Assembly: GCA_033854175.1 (NCBI GenBank)
Contig: JAWOKN010000018.1
Span: 62,001-126,000, forward strand
Direction: 5' to 3'
Source: DATKPE01 sp033854175
GTDB lineage: Bacteria; Bacteroidota; Ignavibacteria; UBA10030; SZUA-254
Length of the DNA stretch: 64,000 bases
In this document: positions 16,668 to 26,114 of the stretch, piece after piece
Layout of the letters: each line of letters begins with the position of its first letter
Numbering within the stretch: position 1 is the first letter of the stretch
The notes under the pieces: model-generated
Databases searched by the model: none
The model's input: only the letters and a program-made list of their open reading frames with translations
Told to the model about the DNA's origin: nothing
Made by a program: the position numbers and the translations under genes

Positions 16668-18206
16668 CTATTTGAGTCTGACAAACTCGATCCGGCGGTT
16701 TTTCGCGCGCCCCGCCGCAGTCGAATTGTCAGCGATCGGCTTTGTAAAGCCGAATCCCTTTGTCGTGATTCTCGAACCCGCAATTCCTTTCTTGACAAGA
16801 TATGCCTTCACCGCTTCAGCCCGGCCAACGGAGAGCTTCATGTTGTATTTTGCCCCGCCAACGTTGTCGGTGTGACCGTGAATGGCAACCTCCGCCTCGG
16901 GATATTTCATCAGGCTCGCCGCAACCTGATCCAGAATACTTCTCGCGGTCGGGAGGAGTACAGTTTTGCCCGTCTCAAAATTCACGCCTTCCAGTATGAT
17001 CCTCTCCCCCACGTTGATGATCGGAACGTCATCCGAGGGGTCAAGGGGATTTAATCCGAGCTGGATCTCTTTTCCATCGGGCATCCCGCCCCCATCAGTG
17101 TCCATCTTCAGGGGATCAGTATGATATTTCAGGACTTCGTCGCCATCGGTCAAACCATCACCGTCGGTATCCTTGTTCAGAGGGTCGGTGTGATACTTCA
17201 GGACCTCGTCGCCATCGGTCAAACCATCACCGTCAGTATCCTTGTTCAACGGATCGGTATGATATTTCAGGACCTCGTCGCCATCGGTCAAACCATCACC
17301 GTCAGTATCCTTGTTCAACGGGTCGGTGTGGTATTTCAGGACTTCTTCGCCATCGCTCAATCCGTCACCGTCGGTATCATACTTCAAGGGATCAGTGTGA
17401 TATTTCAGGACCTCATCCCCATCGCTCAATCCGTCACCATCGGTGTCCCATTTCAGCGGATCCGTGTGATAGATGTGAACCTCTTCACCATCCTTGAGAC
17501 CATCACCATCGGTATCCGGATTGTTGGGATCCGTGCCAATCTGCTTCTCTTCATCATTGGTGAGACCATCACGGTCGGGATCATTATCGAACGGCTTCAG
17601 GAAGGATGTGATGGTCAGGCCGAAACTCCAGTAGGTATCATTCGACCCCGATTTGATGTCATCGAGGTTGTCCGTCGAAAGTGCGTGATAGCTTGCCTGG
17701 ATGCCGAACGACGTGACATCGGAAACCATGAACTGTATACCCCCGCCCAGGGGGATTTCCGAGGTCAGGTGTCCATACTCGTTATTCGCGTTTCTCGGGA
17801 GCGGCAAATCCTGCTGGTTGAGCGGATCAAAATAGAGTAAACCCGCGCCGGCGAAAGCGTAGGGCTGAAATTTCTGGGTTTTGGTGAAATTGATGATCAG
17901 ACGGGCATCGATGGGAACAAGTGTCGAGGAAAAATAATGGAGGCCATCATCGGCAGCCAGACGCCCCAGACCCACACCCCCCTCGATGGCAAAGAAAGGC
18001 GAGGCGTAATACCTCACGAATGCTCTTCCAAGGGGATACATCCGGTGCTCTGGTATATCCGTATACGGAGTCCCCTCCCCGAGGTAGATGCCAATACCTA
18101 CATTCCCTTCAGTTTCAGTTTTATCCGGGAGAACCTGAGCGAGGATGCGACAATTCGTCATCACGACCATGAGGATGACCGTCAGAACCCATCTGGATGT
18201 TTTCAT
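16668..18206 (-). CDS. OmpA-family outer-membrane protein with thrombospondin type 3 repeats
   Basis: 512 residues in three parts: signal peptide and N-terminal beta-barrel (to about 205), a run of TSP3-type calcium-binding repeats DTDGDGLxDGDE (about 208-393), and a C-terminal OmpA peptidoglycan-binding domain (about 400-512) with the signature IHGHTDNVGGAKYN and the terminal AKNRRIEFVRLK. The barrel should sit in the outer membrane, the repeats form an extended Ca2+-stabilised stalk, and OmpA anchors the cell wall. At least five repeats share an exact 23-residue period. A promoter and a terminator frame it as a single-gene unit. Similar proteins are widespread in Bacteroidota and relatives. 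Confidence 0.92.
   Translation of the reverse strand: MKTSRWVLTVILMVVMTNCRILAQVLPDKTETEGNVGIGIYLGEGTPYTDIPEHRMYPLGRAFVRYYASPFFAIEGGVGLGRLAADDGLHYFSSTLVPIDARLIINFTKTQKFQPYAFAGAGLLYFDPLNQQDLPLPRNANNEYGHLTSEIPLGGGIQFMVSDVTSFGIQASYHALSTDNLDDIKSGSNDTYWSFGLTITSFLKPFDNDPDRDGLTNDEEKQIGTDPNNPDTDGDGLKDGEEVHIYHTDPLKWDTDGDGLSDGDEVLKYHTDPLKYDTDGDGLSDGEEVLKYHTDPLNKDTDGDGLTDGDEVLKYHTDPLNKDTDGDGLTDGDEVLKYHTDPLNKDTDGDGLTDGDEVLKYHTDPLKMDTDGGGMPDGKEIQLGLNPLDPSDDVPIINVGERIILEGVNFETGKTVLLPTARSILDQVAASLMKYPEAEVAIHGHTDNVGGAKYNMKLSVGRAEAVKAYLVKKGIAGSRITTKGFGFTKPIADNSTAAGRAKNRRIEFVRLK
17034..17583 (-). repeat. Tandem TSP3 coding repeats, 69-bp period
   Basis: Within the OmpA gene a 69-base unit (23 residues, core DTDGDGLTDGDEVLKYHTDPLN) recurs. 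The three units at about 17133-17339 are almost identical at the DNA level; flanking units diverge (WDTDGDGLSDGDE, YDTDGDGLSDGEE, and a terminal DTDGGGMPDGKE). The copy number is prone to change by slippage or recombination. Confidence 0.9.
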
Positions 18207-18235
18207 ACTGGCCTGTGTTGTTTGGAACCCACGGC

Positions 18236-18264
18236 AATTTACGGCTTGCAGAAATGAAAGTCAA
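18236..18264 (-). promoter_or_regulatory. Promoter of the OmpA/TSP3 gene
   Basis: Minus strand TTGACT (18264-18259), 17-base spacer, TAAATT (18241-18236), about 30 bases upstream of the ATG at 18206. Confidence 0.6.
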
Positions 18265-18313
18265 GCATCCATTTCACCTAAAAACCACTAAAATGGAGTA
18301 AATCAGGAAGATT

Positions 18314-19567
18314 TCAGCTGTTCATGGAGCGGAGGAACTCTTTGTTGGTCTTCGTCCCACGCATTTTTTCGAGGGCAAATTCCATGGCCTCAACGGTTGA
18401 AAAATCACTGAGTAATTTGCGGAGGATCCATACCCTGTTCAGCTCGTCAGCTTCCAGCAATAACTCCTCTTTTCGTGTACCGGAGCGGTTCACATCTATT
18501 GCCGGGAACATCCGGCGGTCGCTCAGTTTACGATCCAGGATGATTTCCATATTGCCCGTACCTTTGAATTCCTCGAAGATCACCTCATCCATCCGGCTCC
18601 CGGTTTCAATCAAGGCTGTCGCTATGATGGTGAGACTCCCCCCTTCCTCCACATTCCGTGCAGCACCGAAAAAGCGTTTTGGACGGTGGAGCGCATTTGC
18701 ATCAACGCCTCCCGACAGGATCTTGCCGCTGTGAGGGACAACCGTGTTGTGTGCCCGGGCGAGCCGGGTGATACTGTCGAGAAGAATTACAACATCCTTT
18801 TTGGCCTCCACCAGGCGTTTTGCCTTCTCAAGAACCATGTCGGCAACCTGAACGTGGCGTTCCGGGGGCTCGTCAAATGTCGAACTGACGACCTCGGCGT
18901 TCACCGACCGCTCCATGTCCGTCACCTCCTCGGGTCGTTCATCGATCAGAAGAACGATGAGGAAAATCTCCGGATGGTTGCGTAAGACGCTGTTTGCGAT
19001 TTTCTGGAGCAAAATGGTTTTCCCCGCCTTGGGAGGCGAAACGATCATTCCGCGCTGGCCCTTCCCGAGGGGAGTAAGGAGATCCATGATCCGCATGGAA
19101 TATTCGCCCGGTGCAGTCTCGAGTTTAATACGGTTATTGGGGTAAAGTGGTGTGAGGTTGTCGAAGAGGACCCGCTCCCTGATGGCATCCGGGTTCTCAT
19201 CGTTCACGGCCTCAACACGCAGAAGCGCAAAAAAGCGCTCTCCCTCCTTGGGCGGACGTACCTGACCGGTCACCGAATCACCGGTCCGGAGGTTGAATTT
19301 CTTGATCTGCGACGGTGAAACATAGATGTCGTCGGGGGAGGGAAGATAGTTGTAGTCGACCGACCGGAGAAAACCGTAACCGTCCGGCAACACCTCGAGG
19401 ACCCCCTTGCTGAATGTAAGACCGTCTTTTTCCGTCTGGGCTTCCAGGATCTTGAAAATCATATCCTGTTTCCGCAGATCGGCATAGCCGGTGATGTTCA
19501 GCTCCTTGGCGATCTTGGTGAGTTCAGAAATCTTTTTGGATTTCAGCTCGGCAATGTCCATTGGCAT
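18314..19567 (-). CDS. rho: Transcription termination factor Rho
   Basis: Hexameric RNA-dependent ATPase that ends transcription. 417 residues: N-terminal helical Rho_N (about 1-45), RNA-binding cold-shock-like domain (about 50-125, with DGYGFLRS), and RecA-like ATPase with Walker A SPPKAGKT (177-184) and Walker B VVILLDSITRLARA, then the Q/R-loop regions and LDRKLSDRRMFPAIDVNRSGTRKEE. No large insertion between RNA-binding and ATPase domains. A second ATG two codons on (19561) could also be the start. It has its own promoter and a leader of about 165 bases, long enough for autogenous control as known for rho in other bacteria; this is inferred. Confidence 0.97.
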   Translation of the reverse strand: MPMDIAELKSKKISELTKIAKELNITGYADLRKQDMIFKILEAQTEKDGLTFSKGVLEVLPDGYGFLRSVDYNYLPSPDDIYVSPSQIKKFNLRTGDSVTGQVRPPKEGERFFALLRVEAVNDENPDAIRERVLFDNLTPLYPNNRIKLETAPGEYSMRIMDLLTPLGKGQRGMIVSPPKAGKTILLQKIANSVLRNHPEIFLIVLLIDERPEEVTDMERSVNAEVVSSTFDEPPERHVQVADMVLEKAKRLVEAKKDVVILLDSITRLARAHNTVVPHSGKILSGGVDANALHRPKRFFGAARNVEEGGSLTIIATALIETGSRMDEVIFEEFKGTGNMEIILDRKLSDRRMFPAIDVNRSGTRKEELLLEADELNRVWILRKLLSDFSTVEAMEFALEKMRGTKTNKEFLRSMNS

Positions 19568-19741
19568 GGCTTTTCGACACCCTTAAAGAATGAAAAGGAT
19601 TTGTTTAAAGAACTATTCGACACAGAATGATCTTATCCGATCACTGCACGTACAAATTCTGAGGAAAAATCCGATGTGTTAAGTGGTAGTTTAGAGTTTA
19701 CAATCAGGGAAGTTTTTGTGCTTCCTGGATACAACAAATAC

Positions 19742-19770
19742 AATATAAACCCCCTATTCCTCAAAGTCAA
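19742..19770 (-). promoter_or_regulatory. Promoter of rho
   Basis: Minus strand TTGACT (19770-19765), 17-base spacer, TATATT (19747-19742). The -35 hexamer sits 3 bases beyond the folC stop. It predicts an untranslated rho leader of about 165-170 bases. Confidence 0.65.
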
Positions 19771-19773
19771 GTT

Positions 19774-21063
19774 TTAACGCGCACAATTAAGGAATTTTAA
19801 TGCCTCCCCGGCGACATAATGCGATCCGGTTATCAGCACCGGCTCACCGGGCCTCCGCTCCGCAAATCCCATCCGGACACCGTTGTCCACCGTATGACCA
19901 TCCACTCCCTTGAATCCTCTGGCGTGGAGGAATTTTATAATTTCCCGGCTTCCGAGCGCACGGGGTGTCCGGGGTTCAACCGCAATGATCAACCGGCTGT
20001 GGCCGTACAAGTGTTCCAGCATACCACCGTAATCCTTGTCTTTCATCGCTCCGAATACCACCAGCCATCTGCCAGGCAGTACGTTACCCAGTGATGCCGT
20101 CGCCGCAGCCATTCCATGGGGGTTGTGGGCGACATCCAGAATGACGGGGGGATTTTTTTGAAGAATCTCAAGCCGCGCCCGAAGACCGGATAATCGGCGG
20201 ATCTCCGATAAACCGCGTATCATGCTCCCGGCCGTGAGCCGGTTCCGGATGCCGCACGGGAGGAGCTCAACGGCCGAGAGCGCTGTTTCAACATTCTCCG
20301 CCTGATGGTCACCCGGAAGCTCTACCATCACCTCCGGCAGCTTGTGCCGGGGCGTCGTCAGGGATAGGAGAAGACCGTCCAAACCGCGCTGCAGGATTTC
20401 TGCCCGTACGAGATCCCTGCTCTGATGAAGTGCCGCCTGCCGTGACCGGGCAATCGCGCGTAACTGATGAAAAACAGACTTCATCCTCACCCCCGTAACC
20501 GCGGGAACACCCGGTTTTATGATCCCCCCCTTTTCACGGGCTATCGCATGCAGGGTCGTCCCGAGATATTCCATGTGATCGAGACCGATGTTGGTGATGA
20601 CCGATACGAGCGGTTGTACGACGTTGGTGGCATCGAGTCTGCCCCCAAGACCTGTCTCAATCACCGCGATATCCACTCCGGCATCCCGGAAATATTCGAA
20701 GGCGATCGCCGTCGTCGCCTCGAAAAATGTCGCCCTGGTCTTCCGGATGACCGGTTCGAGTGCCCGGGTCAAGGTGACGACCGCATCAAGCGGAATCGGC
20801 TTGCCATCCACCCGGATCCGTTCGGAAAAATCTGCAAGGTGCGGTGACGTATAAAGACCCGTCCGGTATCCTGCCGCAGTCAGCATGGCCGCGAGCATGG
20901 AGGAGACCGATCCTTTTCCGTTCGTGCCGGCGATGTGAATTGTCGGATACGATCTCTCCGGGTGACCGGTCACAGCAAGGAGCCTCGTGATGTTCTCCAA
21001 ACCCGCTTTGATGCCGAAAAGCTGCAGGCCATAGAGGAAGCGTATGGCAGACGAGGATGTCAT
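19774..21063 (-). CDS. folC: Bifunctional folylpolyglutamate / dihydrofolate synthase
   Basis: Mur-ligase-like ATP-dependent enzyme that adds glutamate to dihydropteroate or folates. Visible are the family start FLYGLQLFGIKAGLENI, the P-loop GTNGKGSVSSM (46-56), the conserved TSPHLADFSERIRVDG, and VILDVAHNPHGMAAA in the C-terminal domain. I start at the ATG at 21063 (MTSSSAIRFLYGL): the frame is open further to 21228, but that would overlap pyrD by about 140 bases and adds a stretch with no family resemblance. This gives 429 residues, the normal length. It starts 25 bases after pyrD and is probably the last gene of the pyrK-pyrD-folC transcript. Confidence 0.93.
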   Translation of the reverse strand: MTSSSAIRFLYGLQLFGIKAGLENITRLLAVTGHPERSYPTIHIAGTNGKGSVSSMLAAMLTAAGYRTGLYTSPHLADFSERIRVDGKPIPLDAVVTLTRALEPVIRKTRATFFEATTAIAFEYFRDAGVDIAVIETGLGGRLDATNVVQPLVSVITNIGLDHMEYLGTTLHAIAREKGGIIKPGVPAVTGVRMKSVFHQLRAIARSRQAALHQSRDLVRAEILQRGLDGLLLSLTTPRHKLPEVMVELPGDHQAENVETALSAVELLPCGIRNRLTAGSMIRGLSEIRRLSGLRARLEILQKNPPVILDVAHNPHGMAAATASLGNVLPGRWLVVFGAMKDKDYGGMLEHLYGHSRLIIAVEPRTPRALGSREIIKFLHARGFKGVDGHTVDNGVRMGFAERRPGEPVLITGSHYVAGEALKFLNCAR

Positions 21064-21088
21064 CGTTCTGTCATTCCGGGTGCGTGGT

Positions 21089-22033
21089 TCAGAGCCAGCT
21101 GTGGAGTACAGAATGTTCCCTGGAGATTTCAACGGAACCGATGAGCTGCCGGACGGATCGAAGATTCCTTTCCTCGCAATATCTGAGGATGCCATCCGCA
21201 ACCCTTGGAGCTGTTGCGGGATCGACAAAGTTCGCTGTCCCTATCTGGACAGCCGTGGCTCCGGCAAGCAGAAATTCAATCGCATCCTCGGCATGGACGA
21301 TCCCACCGATGCCGATAATCGGAATCGCAACGGCCTGGGCGATCTCAAAGACCTTTGCGAGGGCGATCGGTTTTATCGCCGGACCCGAGAGTCCACCGGT
21401 CGCGGTCGACAGTTTCGGCCTCCGTGTCCGGATGTCGATCGCCATGCCGATGACGGTGTTGATCACCGATACTGCATCGGCTCCTTCGTCTTTCACCGCA
21501 CGGGCAAAATCGGAGATGTGGGTCACGTTCGGTGTGAGTTTGATGATCAATGCCCGTTTTGTCAGCGAGCGCACACTCTTGGTGATTTCCGCGGTCATGC
21601 GGCAATCGGTTCCAAAACTTAATCCGCCTTCCTTGACGTTGGGGCAGGAGACATTGATTTCATAGCCGTCAACTCCCTCCTGGGCCTCAAGGATCCTCAC
21701 AACGGTGCAGTACTCATCAATGCTGCTTGCCGCAACATTGACAATGATGCGCGTTGTGAGTCCGCGGAGGAACGGCAATTTTTCCTCGACAAACCTCTCG
21801 ACACCGATGTTCGCAAGCCCGATCGAGTTCAACATCCCCCCGGTTGTCTCCGCTATGCGCGGCGGAGGGTTTCCATCTCTCGGCTTCAGGGAAAGGGACT
21901 TCGTGACGATCCCCCCCAGACGGTTCAGGTCGACAAGATCCTTGCATTCGTCCCCGTACCCGAACGTCCCTGACGCGACGAGGACGGGGTTCTCAAACGT
22001 GACGTTACCGATGGTGATTTTCTGGTCGGTCAT
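21089..22033 (-). CDS. pyrD: Dihydroorotate dehydrogenase B (NAD+), catalytic subunit
   Basis: FMN-containing class 1B subunit that oxidises dihydroorotate to orotate in pyrimidine synthesis. 314 residues; the catalytic base Cys130 lies in NVSCPNVKEGG, as in class 1B enzymes (class 2 enzymes use Ser), and FMN-binding segments VASGTFGYG and IIGIGGIVHAEDA are present. No N-terminal membrane helix, also fitting class 1. The ATG abuts the pyrK TGA directly, and pairing with PyrK shows that electrons pass to NAD+. This is notable beside an aerobic oxidase, since many aerobes use the quinone-linked class 2 enzyme. Confidence 0.95.
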   Translation of the reverse strand: MTDQKITIGNVTFENPVLVASGTFGYGDECKDLVDLNRLGGIVTKSLSLKPRDGNPPPRIAETTGGMLNSIGLANIGVERFVEEKLPFLRGLTTRIIVNVAASSIDEYCTVVRILEAQEGVDGYEINVSCPNVKEGGLSFGTDCRMTAEITKSVRSLTKRALIIKLTPNVTHISDFARAVKDEGADAVSVINTVIGMAIDIRTRRPKLSTATGGLSGPAIKPIALAKVFEIAQAVAIPIIGIGGIVHAEDAIEFLLAGATAVQIGTANFVDPATAPRVADGILRYCEERNLRSVRQLIGSVEISREHSVLHSWL

Positions 22034-22804
22034 TCAGGTTAAACGGATTGATGTCATGTCAAACACGGTGCCGTCCTTGCAGATCAGGGCGTACTTTTTA
22101 GGACCGCCGGCAAGTTCAACCGGACAGCCCTGACAGATACCGATTCCGCACGCCATCACGCTCTCCAGCGAAGCTTCGCCCGGAAGCGAGAATTCCTGCA
22201 CGAGCCCCATGAGGGATTTTATCATCGGGGTCGGTCCGCATGCAAAAAGTTTTCTCCTCGCACCGGCCTTTTCCGTCGTGAGATACTGACGGAGACACTC
22301 CACGACGGTCCCATGAAATCCTTCCGTTCCGTCATCGGTCGCGGTGTGGAGATTGACGAGGTGATTCCCGACAATCTGATCTTGTGTCCTGGCGCCAAGG
22401 AACGTTTGAACCTCCTTCCCGCGGGAAAGAACGGCCTCGGTCAGAATCGGCAGCGGTGCAACGCCGAGTCCGCCGCCGAGAAGAAGCGCGGTGTCATACT
22501 CATCGTCGGTTCGAAATGGCACCCCCAGAGGGCCGAGAATGTCAAGAGAATCCCCGGGTCGGACCTGGGAAAGAAGCGAGGTACCGATGCCGATGACACC
22601 GAAAAGAATTGTTATATCCGAACCCTCCCGGCGATAGACGGAGAAGGGCCTGCGCAAGAAAGGAACGCCGAGTTCATTCACCTTGATGTTCAGAAACTGG
22701 CCTGGTTGCACGACAGCAGCGATGCGTGGAGCTTTGAGCGTGACACTACAGAGGTCCCTCCCGGCAGAGGCGACGCCAACAACGGGCGCGTGGGTCTGGA
22801 TCAT
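22034..22804 (-). CDS. pyrK: Dihydroorotate dehydrogenase electron-transfer subunit
   Basis: FAD and 2Fe-2S protein that carries electrons from PyrD to NAD+. 256 residues: FAD-binding ferredoxin-reductase fold with RRPFSVYRREG (about 54-65), the NAD-binding GGGLGVAPL region, and a C-terminal [2Fe-2S] site with Cys219, Cys224, Cys227 and Cys242 (ACGIGICQGCPVE and ICKDGTVF). Length and cysteine spacing match the PyrK family. It is 15 bases downstream of the TPR lipoprotein gene and directly adjacent to pyrD. Confidence 0.95.
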   Translation of the reverse strand: MIQTHAPVVGVASAGRDLCSVTLKAPRIAAVVQPGQFLNIKVNELGVPFLRRPFSVYRREGSDITILFGVIGIGTSLLSQVRPGDSLDILGPLGVPFRTDDEYDTALLLGGGLGVAPLPILTEAVLSRGKEVQTFLGARTQDQIVGNHLVNLHTATDDGTEGFHGTVVECLRQYLTTEKAGARRKLFACGPTPMIKSLMGLVQEFSLPGEASLESVMACGIGICQGCPVELAGGPKKYALICKDGTVFDMTSIRLT

Positions 22805-22819
22805 CGAAGGTTTACAGGA

Positions 22820-25141
22820 TCATGGAGCGTTATCATCAGTTGTGTCTTCGGCGGTGGTGTCGGCATCTTCATCCGTCGTGTCCGTATCCTCATCCTGGAC
22901 ATCCTCCTCCTGCTCCTGACCGGCTTTCTGATTTTGTATCACGGACTGGTTGGGAGGAATTTTCGGCGGAATGGCAGTTTTATCCGGTCTTGCACTCGGG
23001 ATCTCTTCCTTGGGTTTCATGAGATCCTTGAGAGTCTCCGGATTCTCCTTCACGGCAAGTTTCGGCCTGACGATGGATGCGTAGATGCTTGTCGAATCGG
23101 TCTTCAGAATCTTTTTGTACCACACAGCCGCGCTGTCATTGTTACCGAGTGTATTCTCGTAAATCCAGCCGACAGCATATGCGGCCTTCGACGAGAGAGC
23201 GTCACGGGGCTGTAGCGAGGCGATCTCCTTGAACTTCCGGAGCGCTTCGTCGGTCCGGCCGGCAATGAGCGTGCTCTCGGCTGTCGTGTATTTCATGGCA
23301 ACCGGGGCTATCGTCGTATCGCTGATGTTCACACCCCCCGTCAGTGATTTCAACTTTCGGCCATACTCGGTGGCAGGGTACCGCGCCAGGATGATTTTAT
23401 CGAGCGAGTCAGCTTTGCCGGAGTCGGCTGTCGTGCGGTAGACCTCGGCCAGAGCATAGTATGTCCGCGGAACGTAGCGGGATGTCGGATAATCATCGAG
23501 AATCTTCAAATACCAGTACTTCGCGGAATCGGGATCGTTGAGCTCGAGATAGAAGAGCGCGCCAAGCTCATAATATGACTGGGCGAGAAGCGAGTGGACG
23601 GAATCGACCGTGACACTGAGCATCTGGCCGGACGACCGCTGCTTCCCCAACCGCCGCAGGGAATCAGCCCTGGCTGAGTGTGATGTATCGTTTGGCGATA
23701 AGGAGGCTTCCGCAGGCGCCAGAGTATCATCATCATCATTGACGAGATCCCTGTCCATATGCCTCCGCTGATACTCCTCGCTTCCTCCCCCGGCGGGAAA
23801 TACCGATGGCGATGGATATCCCGGATTCACCCCCTCGGGCGGCCGGAAACCGGGCGTCAGCCGGCGGTCGGCTGCCATCAGTTCACTTTCGAGAGATGCG
23901 GTCTCCGTCGACGGAGGTATCGTTACGGTGTCGGTCAGGGCAAGAACCGTGTCCGAGGAATCCTTGTGAATGGCCGAATTGAACCGGTAGACAGCATCAT
24001 TCAAGAGCGCGTACCGGTTAAAATCGGTTGTTTTCCGTTCCACCTGCGGAGCGATCACCGGGGCGGAGTTCTCAAGTTTTGCCTTGGTGTAAAACATCCT
24101 CGCCCGCTTGAAATCATGCGCGACCTTTTCGTAATACCGCGCCCGGCGGTACATGCTCTGCGTTGATGCCTCGGTGTGCTTGTACGCGGTGTCGATCAGA
24201 TCATAGATCGGAAACGCCGTGGCGGTGTCCCCTGCGGTCAGATAGGCCGTCGCAATCTCCAGGTTGACCAAGCCGTGTTGCTCCGGTTTTAACGGCTCAT
24301 CATTCAGCTGATTGAGGACGGTCAGCGCCTTGTCCTGATGACTGCTGGATGTGAACATCACACCGGCCCGCAGCCTTGAGCGGAATTCTAGGTCAAAAGT
24401 CGGGCCGAATTTCATCACCCGCATGTAGGCATCCGCGGCCTTTTCTTTGTCACCAAGCTGCTCCAGAACCTGAGCGTACTGGAACTGTGCGAAGGATCTC
24501 ATCGCGTCATCACCCTGAACCTCCACGGCCAGCGCGTAGGTCTGCGCCGCCTGATCGTACTCCTTCCGGTCGACGTAGATCTGTGCCTGGAGCATCAACG
24601 ATTCGAGAAGCTGGTCGTTTCTTCCCTCGGCCCGCAGATCCGGAAAAAGCTCCTTCAGGATATTCAGCGCTTCATCCTGATTTTTCTGGTGGTACTGCGC
24701 CTTGGCCATCCATAATCTGGCGTCAAACCTCTTATCGCTCTCAGGAAAATTGTCGAGCAATTCCCTGAACTTCCGTATCGCTGATTCCTCCTCCCCCTTG
24801 TATTCATATGACTGGCCAATCATGAGAATCGCCGCCGGGATCCACTTGGTCGTCGAATAATATTGAATCAATTTCGAGCACTTCGTAATGACACTGTCAA
24901 ACTTCTTGTCCGTCGAGGGCGAGATGTTGTAGGGTGCAAAATAATTGGTGTCCCGGTCCTTCTGCGGGCTCTGAAGGACCTCCTTCACCGATTCATCGAA
25001 CAATCTTTTTGAGTTGTAATATGTGTTGAAGTACCCGGTGAGATCGCGATAGAAGGAACAGCCGTCGATGGTGAGAAAAAGCGCACTAATCAGTATGGCT
25101 AATCGAAGCAGGACGGTTCGGTTAAATACCAGACTCCTCAT
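22820..25141 (-). CDS. TPR-repeat lipoprotein, possibly PorW/SprE-like
   Basis: About 773 residues. The start at 25141 gives a 27-residue lipoprotein signal ending ALFLTIDGC; an in-frame ATG nine codons upstream (25168) is possible. After the lipid-bearing Cys comes FYRDLTGYFNTYYNSKRLFDESV, resembling the N-terminus of PorW/SprE, a lipoprotein linked to the type IX secretion system in Bacteroidota. Then follow many TPR helices (about 80-380 and 520-720), a Pro/Ser-rich middle, and a very acidic tail rich in Asp, Glu and Thr. It is the gene before pyrK. The TPR lipoprotein call is solid; the T9SS link is inference, as no other por/gld gene is in the window. Confidence 0.7.
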   Translation of the reverse strand: MRSLVFNRTVLLRLAILISALFLTIDGCSFYRDLTGYFNTYYNSKRLFDESVKEVLQSPQKDRDTNYFAPYNISPSTDKKFDSVITKCSKLIQYYSTTKWIPAAILMIGQSYEYKGEEESAIRKFRELLDNFPESDKRFDARLWMAKAQYHQKNQDEALNILKELFPDLRAEGRNDQLLESLMLQAQIYVDRKEYDQAAQTYALAVEVQGDDAMRSFAQFQYAQVLEQLGDKEKAADAYMRVMKFGPTFDLEFRSRLRAGVMFTSSSHQDKALTVLNQLNDEPLKPEQHGLVNLEIATAYLTAGDTATAFPIYDLIDTAYKHTEASTQSMYRRARYYEKVAHDFKRARMFYTKAKLENSAPVIAPQVERKTTDFNRYALLNDAVYRFNSAIHKDSSDTVLALTDTVTIPPSTETASLESELMAADRRLTPGFRPPEGVNPGYPSPSVFPAGGGSEEYQRRHMDRDLVNDDDDTLAPAEASLSPNDTSHSARADSLRRLGKQRSSGQMLSVTVDSVHSLLAQSYYELGALFYLELNDPDSAKYWYLKILDDYPTSRYVPRTYYALAEVYRTTADSGKADSLDKIILARYPATEYGRKLKSLTGGVNISDTTIAPVAMKYTTAESTLIAGRTDEALRKFKEIASLQPRDALSSKAAYAVGWIYENTLGNNDSAAVWYKKILKTDSTSIYASIVRPKLAVKENPETLKDLMKPKEEIPSARPDKTAIPPKIPPNQSVIQNQKAGQEQEEDVQDEDTDTTDEDADTTAEDTTDDNAP

Positions 25142-25297
25142 GATGGATATAGAACCAACGGGCATCATTGGTGATATATCATGATAATGAAAAAGCCTGC
25201 AAAATGCAAAGGAAAATGGAGACCGGACAGGATCTCTGGCGTGATGAGGCCCGCGGATGGTTCAAAGATGCGCCAACAGGGGACCGAACACGCACAT

Positions 25298-26011
25298 TTA
25301 TGATCCGGCGGGAGCATAATCGCCGGGACCGCACGCATCAGCACCCCGATCAGGATTCGTCCACGTCACGTATACCATCCGCTTCTTCTTGACGCCTGCG
25401 CCGAATTCAACGTGCTGTAACCTGATGTCCGGCAATGTGCCGAAATGCCTGTCCAGAGTGCCCGACTCACGCTCGAGATAGCTCACCAGACAATGCCGTC
25501 CGAGTGATGAAAGCTTCCGGATTGCAGCGGGTACCTCCTTGATGTAGTAGAGTGTCTCGGCACAGATCACCAGATCAAACTTTCCCTCAGGCTGAAACTT
25601 CTCCAGGCTGTTCACCACGTATGTCGGCCCGGGATTGCGCATCTTCGCCCGCTGAATTGCTGTCGGGCTCACATCGACTGCCGTGACATTCCGGCAGACC
25701 GTCGCAAGCTTCTGCGTAAAAATCCCTTCGGCGCATCCAATTTCGCAGACACTCTCATGCGGTAAACTCTGCACCTGTTCGAACAGGAACTGGAGACGCT
25801 GTTGCTCGTAATGCGACGATTCGAAGTTCCAGGGATCCCGCATCGCCTGAAATATCCTCTCAAGTTCCTCGTGATCATCCGTGTACCAGCCGGTACGGAA
25901 TCTGGATACCCTCGTCATGGTTTTAATCAGCGGACGGATCGATGATGCCCGTTCCGTGATATATTGCCCCGCCAAGAAAAGAAGATCCAGCTTAAAGTTA
26001 AAGTTGATCAT
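25298..26011 (-). CDS. SAM-dependent methyltransferase (NodS-like)
   Basis: 237 residues with a class I Rossmann methyltransferase core: motif I VCEIGCAEGIFTQKLA (about 92-107), motif II VTAVDVSPTAIQRAK, and a motif IV-like FDLVICAETLYYI. The preamble WYTDDHEELERIFQAMRDPWNFESSHYEQQR closely resembles the NodS N-methyltransferase family, which also includes methyltransferases of sugar or glycan pathways. No nodulation or glycan genes are adjacent, so the substrate is unknown. A promoter of reasonable quality lies upstream, in a divergent region shared with the TonB-receptor-like gene. Confidence 0.8.
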   Translation of the reverse strand: MINFNFKLDLLFLAGQYITERASSIRPLIKTMTRVSRFRTGWYTDDHEELERIFQAMRDPWNFESSHYEQQRLQFLFEQVQSLPHESVCEIGCAEGIFTQKLATVCRNVTAVDVSPTAIQRAKMRNPGPTYVVNSLEKFQPEGKFDLVICAETLYYIKEVPAAIRKLSSLGRHCLVSYLERESGTLDRHFGTLPDIRLQHVEFGAGVKKKRMVYVTWTNPDRGADACGPGDYAPAGS

Positions 26012-26070
26012 GGCTCAACAAATTCCTTGCCGATATCGCTACAACCGGGTTTTGTGCTGAATGACGGCAC

Positions 26071-26099
26071 AAGATACTTCAGAAATGCATAGAATCCAA
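26071..26099 (-). promoter_or_regulatory. Possible promoter of the methyltransferase gene
   Basis: Minus strand TTGGAT (26099-26094), 17-base spacer, TATCTT (26076-26071), about 60 bases upstream of the ATG at 26011. Confidence 0.4.
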
Positions 26100-26114
26100 A
26101 TTTTGCTCACACAT

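Noticed and set aside
21064..21228. Longer folC starting at 21228
   Set aside because: It would overlap pyrD by about 140 bases, and the extra residues have no resemblance to the FolC N-terminus.
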